Notes: a model not told the origin generated them from the letters alone. A stretch of DNA of 64,000 nucleotides from Fluviicola taffensis DSM 16823 (GCF_000194605.1 NC_015321.1:3348001-3412000), one strand, 5' to 3'. Shown: positions 36,817 through 45,135, counted from the stretch's first letter. Program-made: numbers and translations.

Positions 36817-37973
36817 TGAACCGATTTCACCTTGATCAAATGCCAAACCAAATAAACAATACTTAAAAAGGCCATTGCTGCTCCAAAAAGAAATACATTC
36901 CAGATTGAACTTAAGTTGTTTTGATACCAGACATTCGTAATTAAAGCTCCACTAAGAACCCCAAATTCCAAGGCAATAAACATTGTCCCGGTTCCTTTTC
37001 CTCTTCTGTTAGCTGGAGATAAATCTGCTGTCCAAGCGAAAATAGTAGGAGAAATAATACCAGTGGCTACTCCAAAAACAACAGATGCAGTTAAATACCA
37101 CGTTCCAGATTGCGACATTCCTATCAGAATCATCGAAATACAAAGAATCACCATTCCAACAACCAATGTTTGTCTGCGACCATAGGTATCCGAAACTTTT
37201 CCCGTAACTAGTCGAATCAAAATTGTTGCAAGCACATACAAAATGAAAAATGCGCCCTTGTTTGCAATGTGTAAATGTTCCGAAATATCAGGAGAAAGAA
37301 CGAGAATAATTCCAGAACAGATTGCCGAAAGAAACATAACGATGGCAACAGGAATAACACTTGGTTCAATAATTTCGTCCTTTTTAATTGTCAGGTAATT
37401 CCATTGAAATTTATTCGGTTTCGCCAATGTTTCTTTGACGTTGAAATATAAAATGTAAGCCAAAGCACTGAACAAGACGGCGGTATAGAAAAGCGCATCT
37501 CTATTTCCAATATCTACGATAATGCTAGATAGACCTTGACCTAGTCCCATCCCAATAGAAATAAACGTTCCCCAAAGCCCCATTCCAAAGCCGCGTTTGT
37601 TATCTGGAAGAATATCTGTAATTAAGGCCGTAGCGCCCGTGGGAAAGAATCCAACACTAAATCCGTGTAAGAAACGCAAAGAGAGTAGAAACCATGCTGA
37701 AAATGCAAATGAGTAGAGCGAACAAACAACTGCAGAAATGAGCAATCCAACTAACATCACTTTTTTACGACCAATTAAATCACTCAACTTTCCTGAAAAT
37801 GGTCTGGAAATTCCTGCTGAAATCGTAAATAAAGCAATGACTAATCCTTTCAAGTTGGGAGATCCAAGATCTGTTAGGAAGGCATTCATCTCTGGAATTA
37901 CAATGTTGAAGCTCGTTGTAAAGAGAAGCATGGAGAAGCTTAATTTCCAGAAATTGGATCCGTATGTTTTCAA
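36813..37973 (-). CDS. MFS transporter
   Basis: This 386-residue protein has about 12 membrane segments. The MFS loop 2-3 signature is SGKLSDLIGRKKVMLVG and the half-repeat in the second half reads TGKVSDTYGRRQTLVVG. Such proteins are proton-coupled exporters or sugar/drug transporters; the substrate is unknown. The start is TTG (37973): MKTYGSNFWKLSFSM is followed by TM1, and the frame has a stop four codons upstream. A TAATTTTG box lies 7 nt upstream of the TTG. It is convergent with the NlpC/P60 gene, with a 4-nt overlap at the stops. Confidence 0.92.
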   Translation of the reverse strand: MKTYGSNFWKLSFSMLLFTTSFNIVIPEMNAFLTDLGSPNLKGLVIALFTISAGISRPFSGKLSDLIGRKKVMLVGLLISAVVCSLYSFAFSAWFLLSLRFLHGFSVGFFPTGATALITDILPDNKRGFGMGLWGTFISIGMGLGQGLSSIIVDIGNRDALFYTAVLFSALAYILYFNVKETLAKPNKFQWNYLTIKKDEIIEPSVIPVAIVMFLSAICSGIILVLSPDISEHLHIANKGAFFILYVLATILIRLVTGKVSDTYGRRQTLVVGMVILCISMILIGMSQSGTWYLTASVVFGVATGIISPTIFAWTADLSPANRRGKGTGTMFIALEFGVLSGALITNVWYQNNLSSIWNVFLFGAAMAFLSIVYLVWHLIKVKSVH

Positions 37974-37980
37974 GATGGAG

Positions 37981-37988
37981 CAAAATTA
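37981..37988 (-). promoter_or_regulatory. MFS-gene -7 box (TAATTTTG)
   Basis: A minus-strand exact TAnnTTTG match ends 7 nt before the TTG start, so the leader would be 0-3 nt. No -33 box is evident. Confidence 0.45.
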
Positions 37989-38036
37989 GCGAAACTCTTT
38001 CTTTAACTTGCATGAATTAGATTCTAAAACTTCACG

Positions 38037-38044
38037 TATTTTTG
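38037..38044 (+). promoter_or_regulatory. msrA -7 box (TATTTTTG)
   Basis: An exact TAnnTTTG match lies 13 nt before the msrA ATG. A TTG lies too far upstream (26 nt) to be a good -33 box. Confidence 0.45.
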
Positions 38045-38057
38045 ATAAAAAGATTAA

Positions 38058-38588
38058 ATGGTAAAAGAAGCAACATTGGGTGCTGGATGTTTTTGGTGTA
38101 TTGAAGCATGTTATAATGATCTAAAAGGAATTATTTCGGTGACTTCAGGATACGCAGGTGGACATTTGGATAACCCAACTTACAAACAGATTGGTACAGG
38201 AAATACAGGTCATGCAGAAGTAGCGCGTGTTGTTTACGACGATGAAATTATTTCCTACGATGAGTTATTAGAAGTGTTTTGGTTTGTTCATGATCCAACA
38301 CAATTGAACAGACAAGGAAACGATATTGGTACGCAATACCGTTCTGTGATTTTCTTCCACGACGAGGATCAAAAGGAAAGGGCTTTGACTTATAAAAACA
38401 AATTGACGGAAGCAAAAGTTTGGGATAATCCAATTGTAACTGAAATTGCACCGCTTTCAACGTATTTCCCTGCGGAAGATTATCATCAAAACTACTTGGA
38501 ATTGAATCCTGGAAATGCATACTGTCAGGCAGTAGTGAGACCTAAGTACGAGAAATTTAAAAAAGTGTTTGCTGATAGATTAAAATAA
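38058..38588 (+). CDS. msrA: Peptide methionine-(S)-S-oxide reductase
   Basis: This 176-residue enzyme reduces the S-epimer of methionine sulfoxide in proteins. The catalytic motif GAGCFWCIEA puts the nucleophilic Cys at residue 11. YKQIGTGNTGHAEVARV, FWFVHDPTQLNRQGNDIGTQYRS and EDYHQNYL are characteristic. A resolving Cys is in GNAYCQAVVRPKYEKF near the C terminus. No MsrB domain is fused. It is probably cytoplasmic because there is no signal peptide. A hairpin terminator follows at once. Confidence 0.97.
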   Translation: MVKEATLGAGCFWCIEACYNDLKGIISVTSGYAGGHLDNPTYKQIGTGNTGHAEVARVVYDDEIISYDELLEVFWFVHDPTQLNRQGNDIGTQYRSVIFFHDEDQKERALTYKNKLTEAKVWDNPIVTEIAPLSTYFPAEDYHQNYLELNPGNAYCQAVVRPKYEKFKKVFADRLK

Positions 38589-38630
38589 AAACTGTTGGGA
38601 CGCGACGCATCACGTCCCTTACAGTTTTTT
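38587..38630. terminator. Bidirectional terminator hairpin
   Basis: A bulged stem pairs AAAAACTGT (38587-38595) with ACAGTTTTT (38621-38629) and GGGACG (38597-38602) with CGTCCC (38613-38618). It is T-rich outside both arms and lies between the convergent msrA and LTxxQ-like genes. Confidence 0.75.
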
Positions 38631-38631
38631 A

Positions 38632-39060
38632 TTATAATTCGTCTTCCGATCCTTCTACCGGCGCAACCTTTCCACCTTTTGTATCTTTCTTTTCAGCTCG
38701 TTTTTCCTGCATTTTTTCACGTTTTTCTTTTTCCCATGCTTCGTATTTTGCATACTGATCAGCTGAAAGAACTTCTTTGTATTGTGAGTTACGTGAAGTT
38801 TGAGTTTCTTTCAATTGAGTCCTCTTTTCATCTCTCGATAAGGAAGTATTGTTACGAATTGCATCGTTTTTTTGAGCAATTCCCAAATTGATGTTCTGAA
38901 TTTTTGTTTTTTGAGTTTCATCTAATCCCAATTTTGCAGTCATCTTTTGAGTCAAACCTGTTGCTCTTTGTTCAGGTGTTTTGTGCTCTTTTTTTGCTTG
39001 CTGCTGAGCCATTGCCGTTCCTCCAACAAGGAATACGAATGCTAAAATAAATGTCTTCAT
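38632..39060 (-). CDS. Exported Spy/CpxP (LTxxQ)-like protein
   Basis: This 142-residue protein has a signal peptide (about 1-19, GGTAMAQ-Q). The rest is helical, highly charged and Lys/Glu-rich: TQKMTAKLGLDETQKTKIQNI and LSADQYAKYEAWEKEKREKMQE resemble the LTxxQ repeats of CpxP/Spy-type periplasmic chaperones and the DUF4890 group. The C terminus is a low-complexity acidic tail. The family is thought to bind unfolded proteins or act in envelope stress; the role here is inferred. It stands alone. Confidence 0.75.
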   Translation of the reverse strand: MKTFILAFVFLVGGTAMAQQQAKKEHKTPEQRATGLTQKMTAKLGLDETQKTKIQNINLGIAQKNDAIRNNTSLSRDEKRTQLKETQTSRNSQYKEVLSADQYAKYEAWEKEKREKMQEKRAEKKDTKGGKVAPVEGSEDEL

Positions 39061-39150
39061 TGATTCTATGTTTTTAATGATTTATTCTCTTATGACACAA
39101 ATTATGCCAATAGGTTTAATTGAGTTAAAATTATCGTACTTTCGAGTAGC

Positions 39151-39879
39151 ATGATGCGAAATCTAATTTATGGTCTTTTTATTTCAACAGTTGCTGTAGC
39201 GTGTTCTATCATAACTTCTACTAGAACTAAGGGGAGGGAAGTGTTTTTGAATTACAAAAGATTGACCGAAATTCCCTATGAACTTTATTACGATACAAGT
39301 ATTACGAAGATTTCTCTTTTTGGGAATCAAATAACGGATATTGAAGACGATATTTCGAATCTTCAAAACTTAGAAGTGCTTTACATGGGAAGAAACAAGT
39401 TGAAATCATTCCCAAAAGCTATTTGTTCGTTGAAAAATCTAAAAGTGCTGAGTCTTGCTTACAACGATATTGATTCTATTCCGGATTGTATTTGTAGGAT
39501 GAAGAGCTTGGAGCGGATTTTTCTTTCCAACAATAAAATCGTGTATGTTTCAGATTCATTAGGAAGTTTAAAAAAGCTAGAACAGTTGGATTTAAATCGA
39601 AATTCAATCAAAAAATTGCCAGAAGATTTGGCGTATTTGGCGAAAATACAATTCCTGGATTTAAGCTTTAATAATTTAGATAAATTACCCGATTCAATGC
39701 AATATATGAGAGGCTTGCGGGAATTGAATCTCCAATATGCTGGAGCGCTTTTAAATGTTCCAGAATCGGCATGTAGTTTGCGTTTTTTAGAGAAAATCAA
39801 AGCAGATCCATCCATTGTTTTTCCCATGTGTTTCTTAGCACAGCGTACAAATAGATTGGTTATTTACATCGAACCTTAG
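39151..39879 (+). CDS. Leucine-rich-repeat protein
   Basis: The 242-residue protein begins with a signal sequence with a weak lipobox (VAVAC, Cys18). Seven to eight leucine-rich repeats follow, of the form LxxLxxLxLxxNxIxxLP (for example LEVLYMGRNKLKSFPKAICSLKNL and IQFLDLSFNNLDKLPDSMQYM). LRR domains form curved protein-binding surfaces, so it probably binds a partner in the envelope. Start ATG 39151 could also be 39154. Its stop overlaps the convergent CPBP gene by 4 nt. Confidence 0.85.
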   Translation: MMRNLIYGLFISTVAVACSIITSTRTKGREVFLNYKRLTEIPYELYYDTSITKISLFGNQITDIEDDISNLQNLEVLYMGRNKLKSFPKAICSLKNLKVLSLAYNDIDSIPDCICRMKSLERIFLSNNKIVYVSDSLGSLKKLEQLDLNRNSIKKLPEDLAYLAKIQFLDLSFNNLDKLPDSMQYMRGLRELNLQYAGALLNVPESACSLRFLEKIKADPSIVFPMCFLAQRTNRLVIYIEP

Positions 39880-40412
39880 TTTCTTCCCCAAAAATAGAAG
39901 AGCACGAAATCGTAACTCGCATGGGCGGCAATGCAAAACCACAATCCTTGTTCTCCAGAGATTGCATAGCTCAAAACGAGGATAAATAAGCAAACTAAGA
40001 GTCCGTATTTGGTCGTTTCTAAATCATTTGGAAGAATGTATCCATGAATTGCAACGAAAGCAAGAGACGCCAAAATAGGATGAAGCCATTGTTGAATAGC
40101 CATTCGAAAGAGAATTTCTTCTCCAAATCCAGCACAAAGCGACAAAAAGAGAATATCAAAGAGGTTTAAGCGGAGAGATCTGATTAATTGATGTTGCATC
40201 GAAAAACTTTTTCGTGCGATTTCGGTATTGGTTGCAATTAGCATGATGATTCCAAATACAATTCCAAATTGAATGCCTATTGCGGTCCAAGTACTAACTA
40301 TCTGATCGATTTGCAGGAAGGATTCTATTTCGGGCATTCCACAGAGCAACCAGCCTAATGGAGCCATCAATAGGGTTGCGAAGCCCATCAGGTAAATTCT
40401 CCATTTTGACAT
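39876..40412 (-). CDS. CPBP-family intramembrane metalloprotease
   Basis: This 178-residue protein has about five membrane segments. The three CPBP motifs are all visible: EEILFR (Glu98, Glu99, Arg103), FVAIH (Phe119, His123) and HASYD (His164, Asp168). The family (Abi/Rce1-like) cleaves protein or prenyl substrates inside the membrane, often in bacteriocin self-immunity or maturation. No bacteriocin genes are near, so the substrate is open. It is the last gene of a three-gene unit with the cupin and barrel genes, 1 bp after the cupin. Confidence 0.88.
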   Translation of the reverse strand: MSKWRIYLMGFATLLMAPLGWLLCGMPEIESFLQIDQIVSTWTAIGIQFGIVFGIIMLIATNTEIARKSFSMQHQLIRSLRLNLFDILFLSLCAGFGEEILFRMAIQQWLHPILASLAFVAIHGYILPNDLETTKYGLLVCLFILVLSYAISGEQGLWFCIAAHASYDFVLFYFWGRN

Positions 40413-40413
40413 C

Positions 40414-40899
40414 TTACGTCAGCTTGGTAATGATTGACTGATGAGCTGGATAAGCTACAAGGAGTTCATCTCTTGAAAACAATTCGAAATCTTGGAAATC
40501 AAAACCAGGAGCAACTGCACAGGAAACAAACGCATATCCTTCGTCGTCTTTTAAATGTGATCCAAAAATAGTTCCCGCTGGCACAACATGAAATGGGACT
40601 TCCTTCTTGGAAATATCCATTCCTAGTTCTATCGTCTGTAGTTCTCCATTTGGAAAAATACTCTGAACAAGAAGTGTAGATCCTTCATGGAAATACCAGC
40701 ATTCATCCGATTTGATGCGGTGAAAGTTGGAGGTGTTTGTACCTGTAATCAAAAAATAAATACTTGTCAATAACTGACGGTTTTTTCCTGGAATTGAATC
40801 TGAAGAACGATAAGTTTCTGCATAAAAGCCACCTTCTGGATGGCTTAAAAGCTGAAATTTTTCAATCAGTTCTTTTGCGCGTTGAGGAAGATGTTCCAT
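40414..40899 (-). CDS. Cupin_5 (DUF985) protein
   Basis: This 161-residue cupin-type beta-barrel carries the DUF985 signature (LLSHPEGGFYAETYRSS, then SNFHRIKSDECWYFHEGSTL). FHRIKSDECWYFHEG holds the likely metal-ligand His/Glu, and the C terminus has CAVAPGFDFQDFEL. The family is uncharacterised but resembles sugar-isomerase-type cupins. It starts directly against the stop of the barrel gene and ends 1 bp before the CPBP gene, so it is a middle gene of the operon. Confidence 0.9.
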   Translation of the reverse strand: MEHLPQRAKELIEKFQLLSHPEGGFYAETYRSSDSIPGKNRQLLTSIYFLITGTNTSNFHRIKSDECWYFHEGSTLLVQSIFPNGELQTIELGMDISKKEVPFHVVPAGTIFGSHLKDDEGYAFVSCAVAPGFDFQDFELFSRDELLVAYPAHQSIITKLT

Positions 40900-41688
40900 T
40901 TATTCGATAATGGGTTTGTTACCTGGATCTTTTTTCTTTTTGGGAGTTGGAATGAAATACCTGAAATCAATGGTGAAATACCCTGCAGAAATTGGATTGT
41001 ATCCAAAAAGCTGTTTCCCTGTACCACTTTGTCTTAAAATGGCAACTCCAAATAAAGGTTGCTTGAATGGTACTTTAGCACCAAACCCTAAGAAAAATGT
41101 ACCTGCTTTTTCTGTTCGATATTCAACACCAATTCCAGCATTAAAGGCAAAATAAGTACTTGAGGTTCTTCGTCCTTGAACAATGATATTCTTCTTAGCC
41201 TCAGGTTGCATAGAATCTTGAACATCTGAAGGATAATGAGTAATTGAAACACCTAATGAGGCATCCATGAACCATTTTTCAGTCATTTGCACATAAAAAA
41301 GGCCATTTATTGGAATGTCATAATTGATGAATGATAATTTTTTGCTGGTATAAATATTGGAATCAGGAATTGAAATCCCCACTTGATAAATACGTCTTAC
41401 TTGAGAAATTCCAGTTTCAATACTGATTCTTTTTGTCAATCCAATTCGAACGGTAGCACCAAAAGTAAATCCCCATTTGTTATGGAAATCGGCAGTCATT
41501 GTTTGACTACTATCTTTTATTTGAGTATGGACAGCTCCAATGAAATTATTTGGAATGACAGGTGAGGCAACAATGCCAAAGAAGGAAGGAAAACGTTCTT
41601 TTTTTGGTCGTTTCTTAAATGTTTGGCCTATAGATGAAATCGAAATAGCACAGAGAATAAAGATTAAACCGAATTTTTGCATTGGCAT
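40900..41688 (-). CDS. Outer-membrane beta-barrel protein (hypothetical)
   Basis: The protein (262 residues from ATG 41688) has a signal peptide (about IFILCAISISSIGQ) and a Lys-rich spacer (KKRPKKER). Alternating amphipathic strands follow (WGFTFGATVRIGLTKRISIETGI, FFLGFGAKVPF, GYFTIDFRYFIPTP), with a basic tail. This suits an 8- or 10-strand outer-membrane barrel of the porin-family type, with no known ligand. The frame extends to a TTG at 41703; ATG 41688 or 41682 fits the signal better. It is the first gene of the operon with the cupin and CPBP protease. Confidence 0.72.
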   Translation of the reverse strand: MPMQKFGLIFILCAISISSIGQTFKKRPKKERFPSFFGIVASPVIPNNFIGAVHTQIKDSSQTMTADFHNKWGFTFGATVRIGLTKRISIETGISQVRRIYQVGISIPDSNIYTSKKLSFINYDIPINGLFYVQMTEKWFMDASLGVSITHYPSDVQDSMQPEAKKNIIVQGRRTSSTYFAFNAGIGVEYRTEKAGTFFLGFGAKVPFKQPLFGVAILRQSGTGKQLFGYNPISAGYFTIDFRYFIPTPKKKKDPGNKPIIE

Positions 41689-41765
41689 TGGAGTTGTTTT
41701 CAATTTCTTTTTTAAACGATTATTTTCTTTACATGGTTGGGTACACTAACGGATAGCCTATCCAA

Positions 41766-42350
41766 TTATTGTTTCCATTCTGTTAAGTATTCGATTGGTT
41801 TTCTTTGTCCCTTTGGCCATTCTATTGCTGGATAACCGAGGTAAAACAAGCCCACGCAACGTTGATTTTCAGTTAGACCAAGAGCGTTTTTGAAGCTGTC
41901 AAATTTGATGATTCCAGGAGTTGCCCAGAAAGCGCCAATTCCCTGAGCAGTTGCAGTGAGGTGCATATTTTGTACAGCACAAGAAATGGCCGCGAAATCA
42001 TCATCTTCACTTATTTTTGTATCTTCTTCCCGATGTAAAATGATTGCAATAACTGCATTTGCCATTTTTGGACGATTCATCAATTTTGCTAGTTTACTAT
42101 CGATTTGTTTCTCTTTTGGAATCTCTTTGAGATAAACAGATCCTAGTGTTTCTGCTAAATCAACTAATGCATTTTCTTGAAATACGATAAACCTCCATGG
42201 TTGAGTAAGTCCATGAGTTGGAGCCCAAACAGCATTGTTTAGCAGTAATTCAATTTGTTCCTTATGAATTTTTCTGTTGCTGTATTGCTCTGGATAAATT
42301 GTTCTTCTATCGCGAATAATCGCAGTTACTTCACTTAGATTGTAACGCAT
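41766..42350 (-). CDS. Nitroreductase-family protein
   Basis: This 194-residue FMN-dependent protein has an N-terminal RDRRTIYPEQYSNRKI (FMN phosphate contact). NNAVWAPTHGLTQPWRFIVFQ and a late GIGAFWATPG also fit the YdjA-like branch of the nitroreductase fold. Its size matches small nitroreductases. It reduces quinones or nitro-compounds with NAD(P)H; the substrate is unknown. The 352-bp region upstream contains a structured tandem repeat. Confidence 0.88.
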   Translation of the reverse strand: MRYNLSEVTAIIRDRRTIYPEQYSNRKIHKEQIELLLNNAVWAPTHGLTQPWRFIVFQENALVDLAETLGSVYLKEIPKEKQIDSKLAKLMNRPKMANAVIAIILHREEDTKISEDDDFAAISCAVQNMHLTATAQGIGAFWATPGIIKFDSFKNALGLTENQRCVGLFYLGYPAIEWPKGQRKPIEYLTEWKQ

Positions 42351-42376
42351 TCTTTGTTTTTTCTGTAAAAATAAGA

Positions 42377-42633
42377 AAAAGCGCAGCTTTTGAAGACTAA
42401 ATTATGACAAACGTTAGTGCGAAAATAATTTAGGAAAAGCGACAGCTTTTGAAGACTAAATCATGACAAACGTTAGTGCGAAAATAATTTAGGAAAAGCG
42501 CAGCTTTTGAAGACTAAATTATGACAAGTGTTAGTGCGAAAATAATTTAGGAAAAGCGCAGCTTTTGAAGACTAAATTATGACAAACGTTAGTGCGAAAA
42601 TAATTTAGGAAAAGCGACAGCTTTTGAAGACTA
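42377..42633. repeat. 58-bp structured tandem repeat (4.4 copies)
   Basis: Copies begin at 42377, 42435, 42494, 42552 and 42610 (last one partial). Each holds two inverted repeats: AAAAGC-GCA-GCTTTT (loop GACA in copies 2 and 5) and CTAAATTAT ... ATAATTTAG with the loop containing GACAAACG-TTAGTGCG. Copies differ by only a few bases, mostly in the loops; the copy-2 outer stem carries one mismatch. There is no ORF and no unique spacer between copies. Confidence 0.85.
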
Positions 42634-42690
42634 GTTACAATCCCGTATGTACGGGATTAGTGCGGAAGTAACTTGGACGTTCGCTAATTA
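42633..42690. repeat. Diverged final unit of the structured repeat
   Basis: The last unit keeps GAAGACTA and TTAGTGCGGAA, but its stem is AGTTAC ... GTAACT (42633-42638 with 42668-42673) instead of AATTAT ... ATAATT. Two base pairs are changed on both sides together. The loop holds a new perfect hairpin, AATCCCGTA-TG-TACGGGATT (42639-42658). Confidence 0.75.
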
Positions 42691-42702
42691 GCATCTTTCT
42701 AT

Positions 42703-44130
42703 TTAACGATCTGAGCCATTTCCTTCTTTAAGTGCTTTTTGGATTAAGTAGAATACTTTGTCGATGGTCTCTCTGTTTCCATTTGGTAACGGACCCAAAG
42801 CTGGTGCGTTCACAACGTATCCAAAGGGATCAATTAAAATATAGGATGGATAAGTAGTTACATTGTAGCTTCTGAAAATGGAATTACTTTCTTTGGTTGC
42901 AATGACTGTCCAAGGATATTCATTCTTCAATTTCGTGTAATCGATATCCGTTTTATCCTTGTAAACCATCATAAATTGTACGGATTCTTTGTATCGTTCA
43001 AAAATCGGCTTCAGTAAATTGAGTTGCTTTTGGTTTTCAACGCTTGCTGGATCTACAAAAAAGAGATACAAGTATTTTTTATCTGTACTCGAAAGCGTTC
43101 TTACTTTTTCGCCATCATTCAATAAGAAATCTGGAGCTTTAGCACCTTGAGTGAGCTCTGTAAGCCTGAACCGAATGTTTTGAGCAATCATTCTATTTTC
43201 TTCAAACAATCCAAATTTGGAAACACTATCAAGAATGCTGATGATATTTGTTTGAGGATAATCCCTCTCATGATAAATTTCCGAAAGTATTTTGAGCATA
43301 ATGACCTCCCTAAGTTTATATTGTTTTGTTAAGGTATATTCTCTGGAAAGTGCTTTACTAATTAATGTGGGACTCGATTTTACAATTCCCAAATACACCA
43401 AATTATTGACTTCGGAATTAATTCTTGGTAATAGCTTTTCGTAAAAATGATTGACATATTCCATATACGCCTCATTTTGGTAGTAAACAGGGGTTGATTT
43501 GAGATAGAAGTCATACTTTTCATATTGATTTCTATTTCCAGTAAAACGCAAGTCATCTAACTTCGCTATCATGTATCTTCGGTGATAATTGAAGTATTTG
43601 TCGATGGTATCTGAATGGTAATAGCGATCTACTGCCGTTTTAAACGTATCCAAACGAGCTACGAAAAATTTCGAATCAGCATTGTTTTTGGTATAGTATG
43701 TGGCTACAAACTCATCATTCCAACGATTGAATTCTAAAATTTTATAATTGATATCTTCCTTTGGAAGGTTGAAAAACGACAATTCTACAAAATTTCCAGA
43801 AGGGTTGTATGAATCGTATTTATTTTTTTCTGGAAACAGAATTTCGTATTTCCCACCAGCATTAGCAAATATATTAGCTTTATTATTTCCCGACTTGATG
43901 ACTAACTTACGTGTTTCATCTAAGTTAAAAACAAGACTAAATGTACTGTCGGCTTTTACCGTAGCAGAAGCAATTCGCTCTTCGCGGTAGGTGATGTAAT
44001 CTAAAATCTGATAAATTTCAACCTCTTTACCTACATAAGTTGGAGCGTATCCATTAATTTCAGTAATAACTTGACCGAAACTTGTGAAAAAGAGAAGGTG
44101 AAAAAAGAAGAATAAGTTGTATTTGTTCAT
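42703..44130 (-). CDS. TlpA-like thioredoxin-fold protein without CxxC
   Basis: This 475-residue exported protein has a signal peptide (about 1-19, FTSFGQ-V), then a DUF4369-like N-terminal beta domain (about 25-120). A long helical middle leads to a thioredoxin-like domain at about 340-470 (PDFLLNDGEKVRTLSSTDKKYLYLFFVDPASVENQ, then YNVTTYPSYILIDPFGYVV). The usual CxxC is replaced by PASV, so the disulfide chemistry is lost, but the cis-Pro site (TYPSYI) remains. It may bind partners rather than reduce them. It is 3 bp after coaD and probably the last gene of that operon. Confidence 0.82.
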   Translation of the reverse strand: MNKYNLFFFFHLLFFTSFGQVITEINGYAPTYVGKEVEIYQILDYITYREERIASATVKADSTFSLVFNLDETRKLVIKSGNNKANIFANAGGKYEILFPEKNKYDSYNPSGNFVELSFFNLPKEDINYKILEFNRWNDEFVATYYTKNNADSKFFVARLDTFKTAVDRYYHSDTIDKYFNYHRRYMIAKLDDLRFTGNRNQYEKYDFYLKSTPVYYQNEAYMEYVNHFYEKLLPRINSEVNNLVYLGIVKSSPTLISKALSREYTLTKQYKLREVIMLKILSEIYHERDYPQTNIISILDSVSKFGLFEENRMIAQNIRFRLTELTQGAKAPDFLLNDGEKVRTLSSTDKKYLYLFFVDPASVENQKQLNLLKPIFERYKESVQFMMVYKDKTDIDYTKLKNEYPWTVIATKESNSIFRSYNVTTYPSYILIDPFGYVVNAPALGPLPNGNRETIDKVFYLIQKALKEGNGSDR

Positions 44131-44132
44131 GT

Positions 44133-44594
44133 CTACTTAACGAGTTGTTCGAAATTTGTTACATACTTATCAATTTTCCCGCCATTTTTATAAATCTCCC
44201 GAATAATCGTTGCATTGATTGCAAATAGGGAAGTGTCGGGTATTAAAAATACAGTTTCGATATCCGTCATTGAACGATTCATCAAAGCAATAGGAACTTC
44301 GTAGTTGAAATCTTTCACATCTCTTAATCCCCGTAAAATGTAGTTGCAACCTTCGTCTTTGCACAAATCAACGGTTAATTTTTGATAGGTGATTACGCGT
44401 ATTTTTGGTTGGTTTTCAAAACAACTTTGAATGTGCTTTAGTCTGTTTTCGAGTGGAAAAAGGTAGTTTTTAGTTGAATTTATTCCAACTGCAATAACGA
44501 TTTCATCAAATAAATCCAATCCTTTGCGGATAATGTCTTCATGACCTTTTGTGAAAGGATCAAATGATCCAGGGAAGCATGCACTTTTTTTCAT
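44133..44594 (-). CDS. coaD: Phosphopantetheine adenylyltransferase
   Basis: This 153-residue enzyme joins 4'-phosphopantetheine and ATP to dephospho-CoA, the fourth step of CoA synthesis. The ATP-binding FPGSFDPFTKGHEDII (a TxGH-like motif), YILRGLRDVKDFNYEVPIA and a degenerate C-terminal INATIIREI (normally ISST-x-VR) match CoaD. I placed the start at ATG 44594 (MKKSACFPGSFDP) because that is where other CoaD start; an upstream in-frame ATG would add 13 residues inside rsmD. Start and upstream stop are 1 bp apart. Confidence 0.95.
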   Translation of the reverse strand: MKKSACFPGSFDPFTKGHEDIIRKGLDLFDEIVIAVGINSTKNYLFPLENRLKHIQSCFENQPKIRVITYQKLTVDLCKDEGCNYILRGLRDVKDFNYEVPIALMNRSMTDIETVFLIPDTSLFAINATIIREIYKNGGKIDKYVTNFEQLVK

Positions 44595-44595
44595 C

Positions 44596-45135
44596 TCATT
44601 CAAATTGAAAGAAACTAAAGTAAACATTACCAAAGTTTCGGGTTTCTAAATAACCACTTTCCTGACTTAAATCGGTTTGTTTTCCATGTTCTACTAAACA
44701 GATTCCGCCTTCAGCCAATAACTTGCGTTCACGAATGATTCGAACAAGGCTGTCATGAAAAGTCAAATCGTAGGGTGGATCTGCAAAAATTAGATCGTAG
44801 GTTTCTCTGGTATTGTCTAAGAAATTTCGGACTTCATTTTTACTGATATTCCACTCATCGCCAATGTTTAATTCGTTTTTGAGTTTGTACATGTATTTGA
44901 TACAAACGGGGTGTTTATCCACAGAAGTGACATTCCCCGCTTCACGCGACAAAAATTCCATGGAAATATTTCCCGTTCCAGCACATAAATCCAAAATATT
45001 GAGATTTATTAGACTATATCTGTTTTCCAGGACATTAAAGATCCCTTCTTTCGCATAGTCGGTTGTTGGCCTTGATGGAAACGATTTAGGAGGACTAAAC
45101 CTTCTCGCTTTATATATTCCTCGAACTATACGCAC
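44596..45135 (-). CDS. rsmD: RsmD-family RNA methyltransferase
   Basis: This 179-residue SAM-dependent enzyme matches 16S rRNA m2G966 methyltransferase. The SAM motif is DLCAGTGNISME and the catalytic FADPPY is at residues 118-122. The N-terminal MRIVRGIYKARRF fits the family (usually RIIGG...). The start codon is GTG (45135); it overlaps the upstream DUF3822 gene by 10 nt. It is placed between DUF3822 and coaD, the usual arrangement in Bacteroidota. Confidence 0.93.
   Translation of the reverse strand: MRIVRGIYKARRFSPPKSFPSRPTTDYAKEGIFNVLENRYSLINLNILDLCAGTGNISMEFLSREAGNVTSVDKHPVCIKYMYKLKNELNIGDEWNISKNEVRNFLDNTRETYDLIFADPPYDLTFHDSLVRIIRERKLLAEGGICLVEHGKQTDLSQESGYLETRNFGNVYFSFFQFE

Larger units (their letters stand above)
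42351..42702. other. Intergenic region of the 58-bp repeat
   Basis: This 352-bp stretch lies between two minus-strand genes and encodes no supported protein. It is mostly the tandem repeat and its diverged last unit, plus about 25 bp of plain AT-rich sequence on either side. Confidence 0.7.

Noticed and set aside
39876-41688. Bacteriocin-immunity cluster (CPBP protease)
   Set aside because: There is no precursor peptide, radical-SAM enzyme or ABC exporter; the neighbours are a cupin and a barrel protein.
42377-42690. CRISPR array
   Set aside because: The units are 58 bp long, join directly and have no unique spacers; no cas genes lie in the window.
42377-42690. Integron attC array
   Set aside because: The hairpins lack the paired RYYYAAC/GTTRRRY core sites, and no integrase or gene cassettes are nearby.
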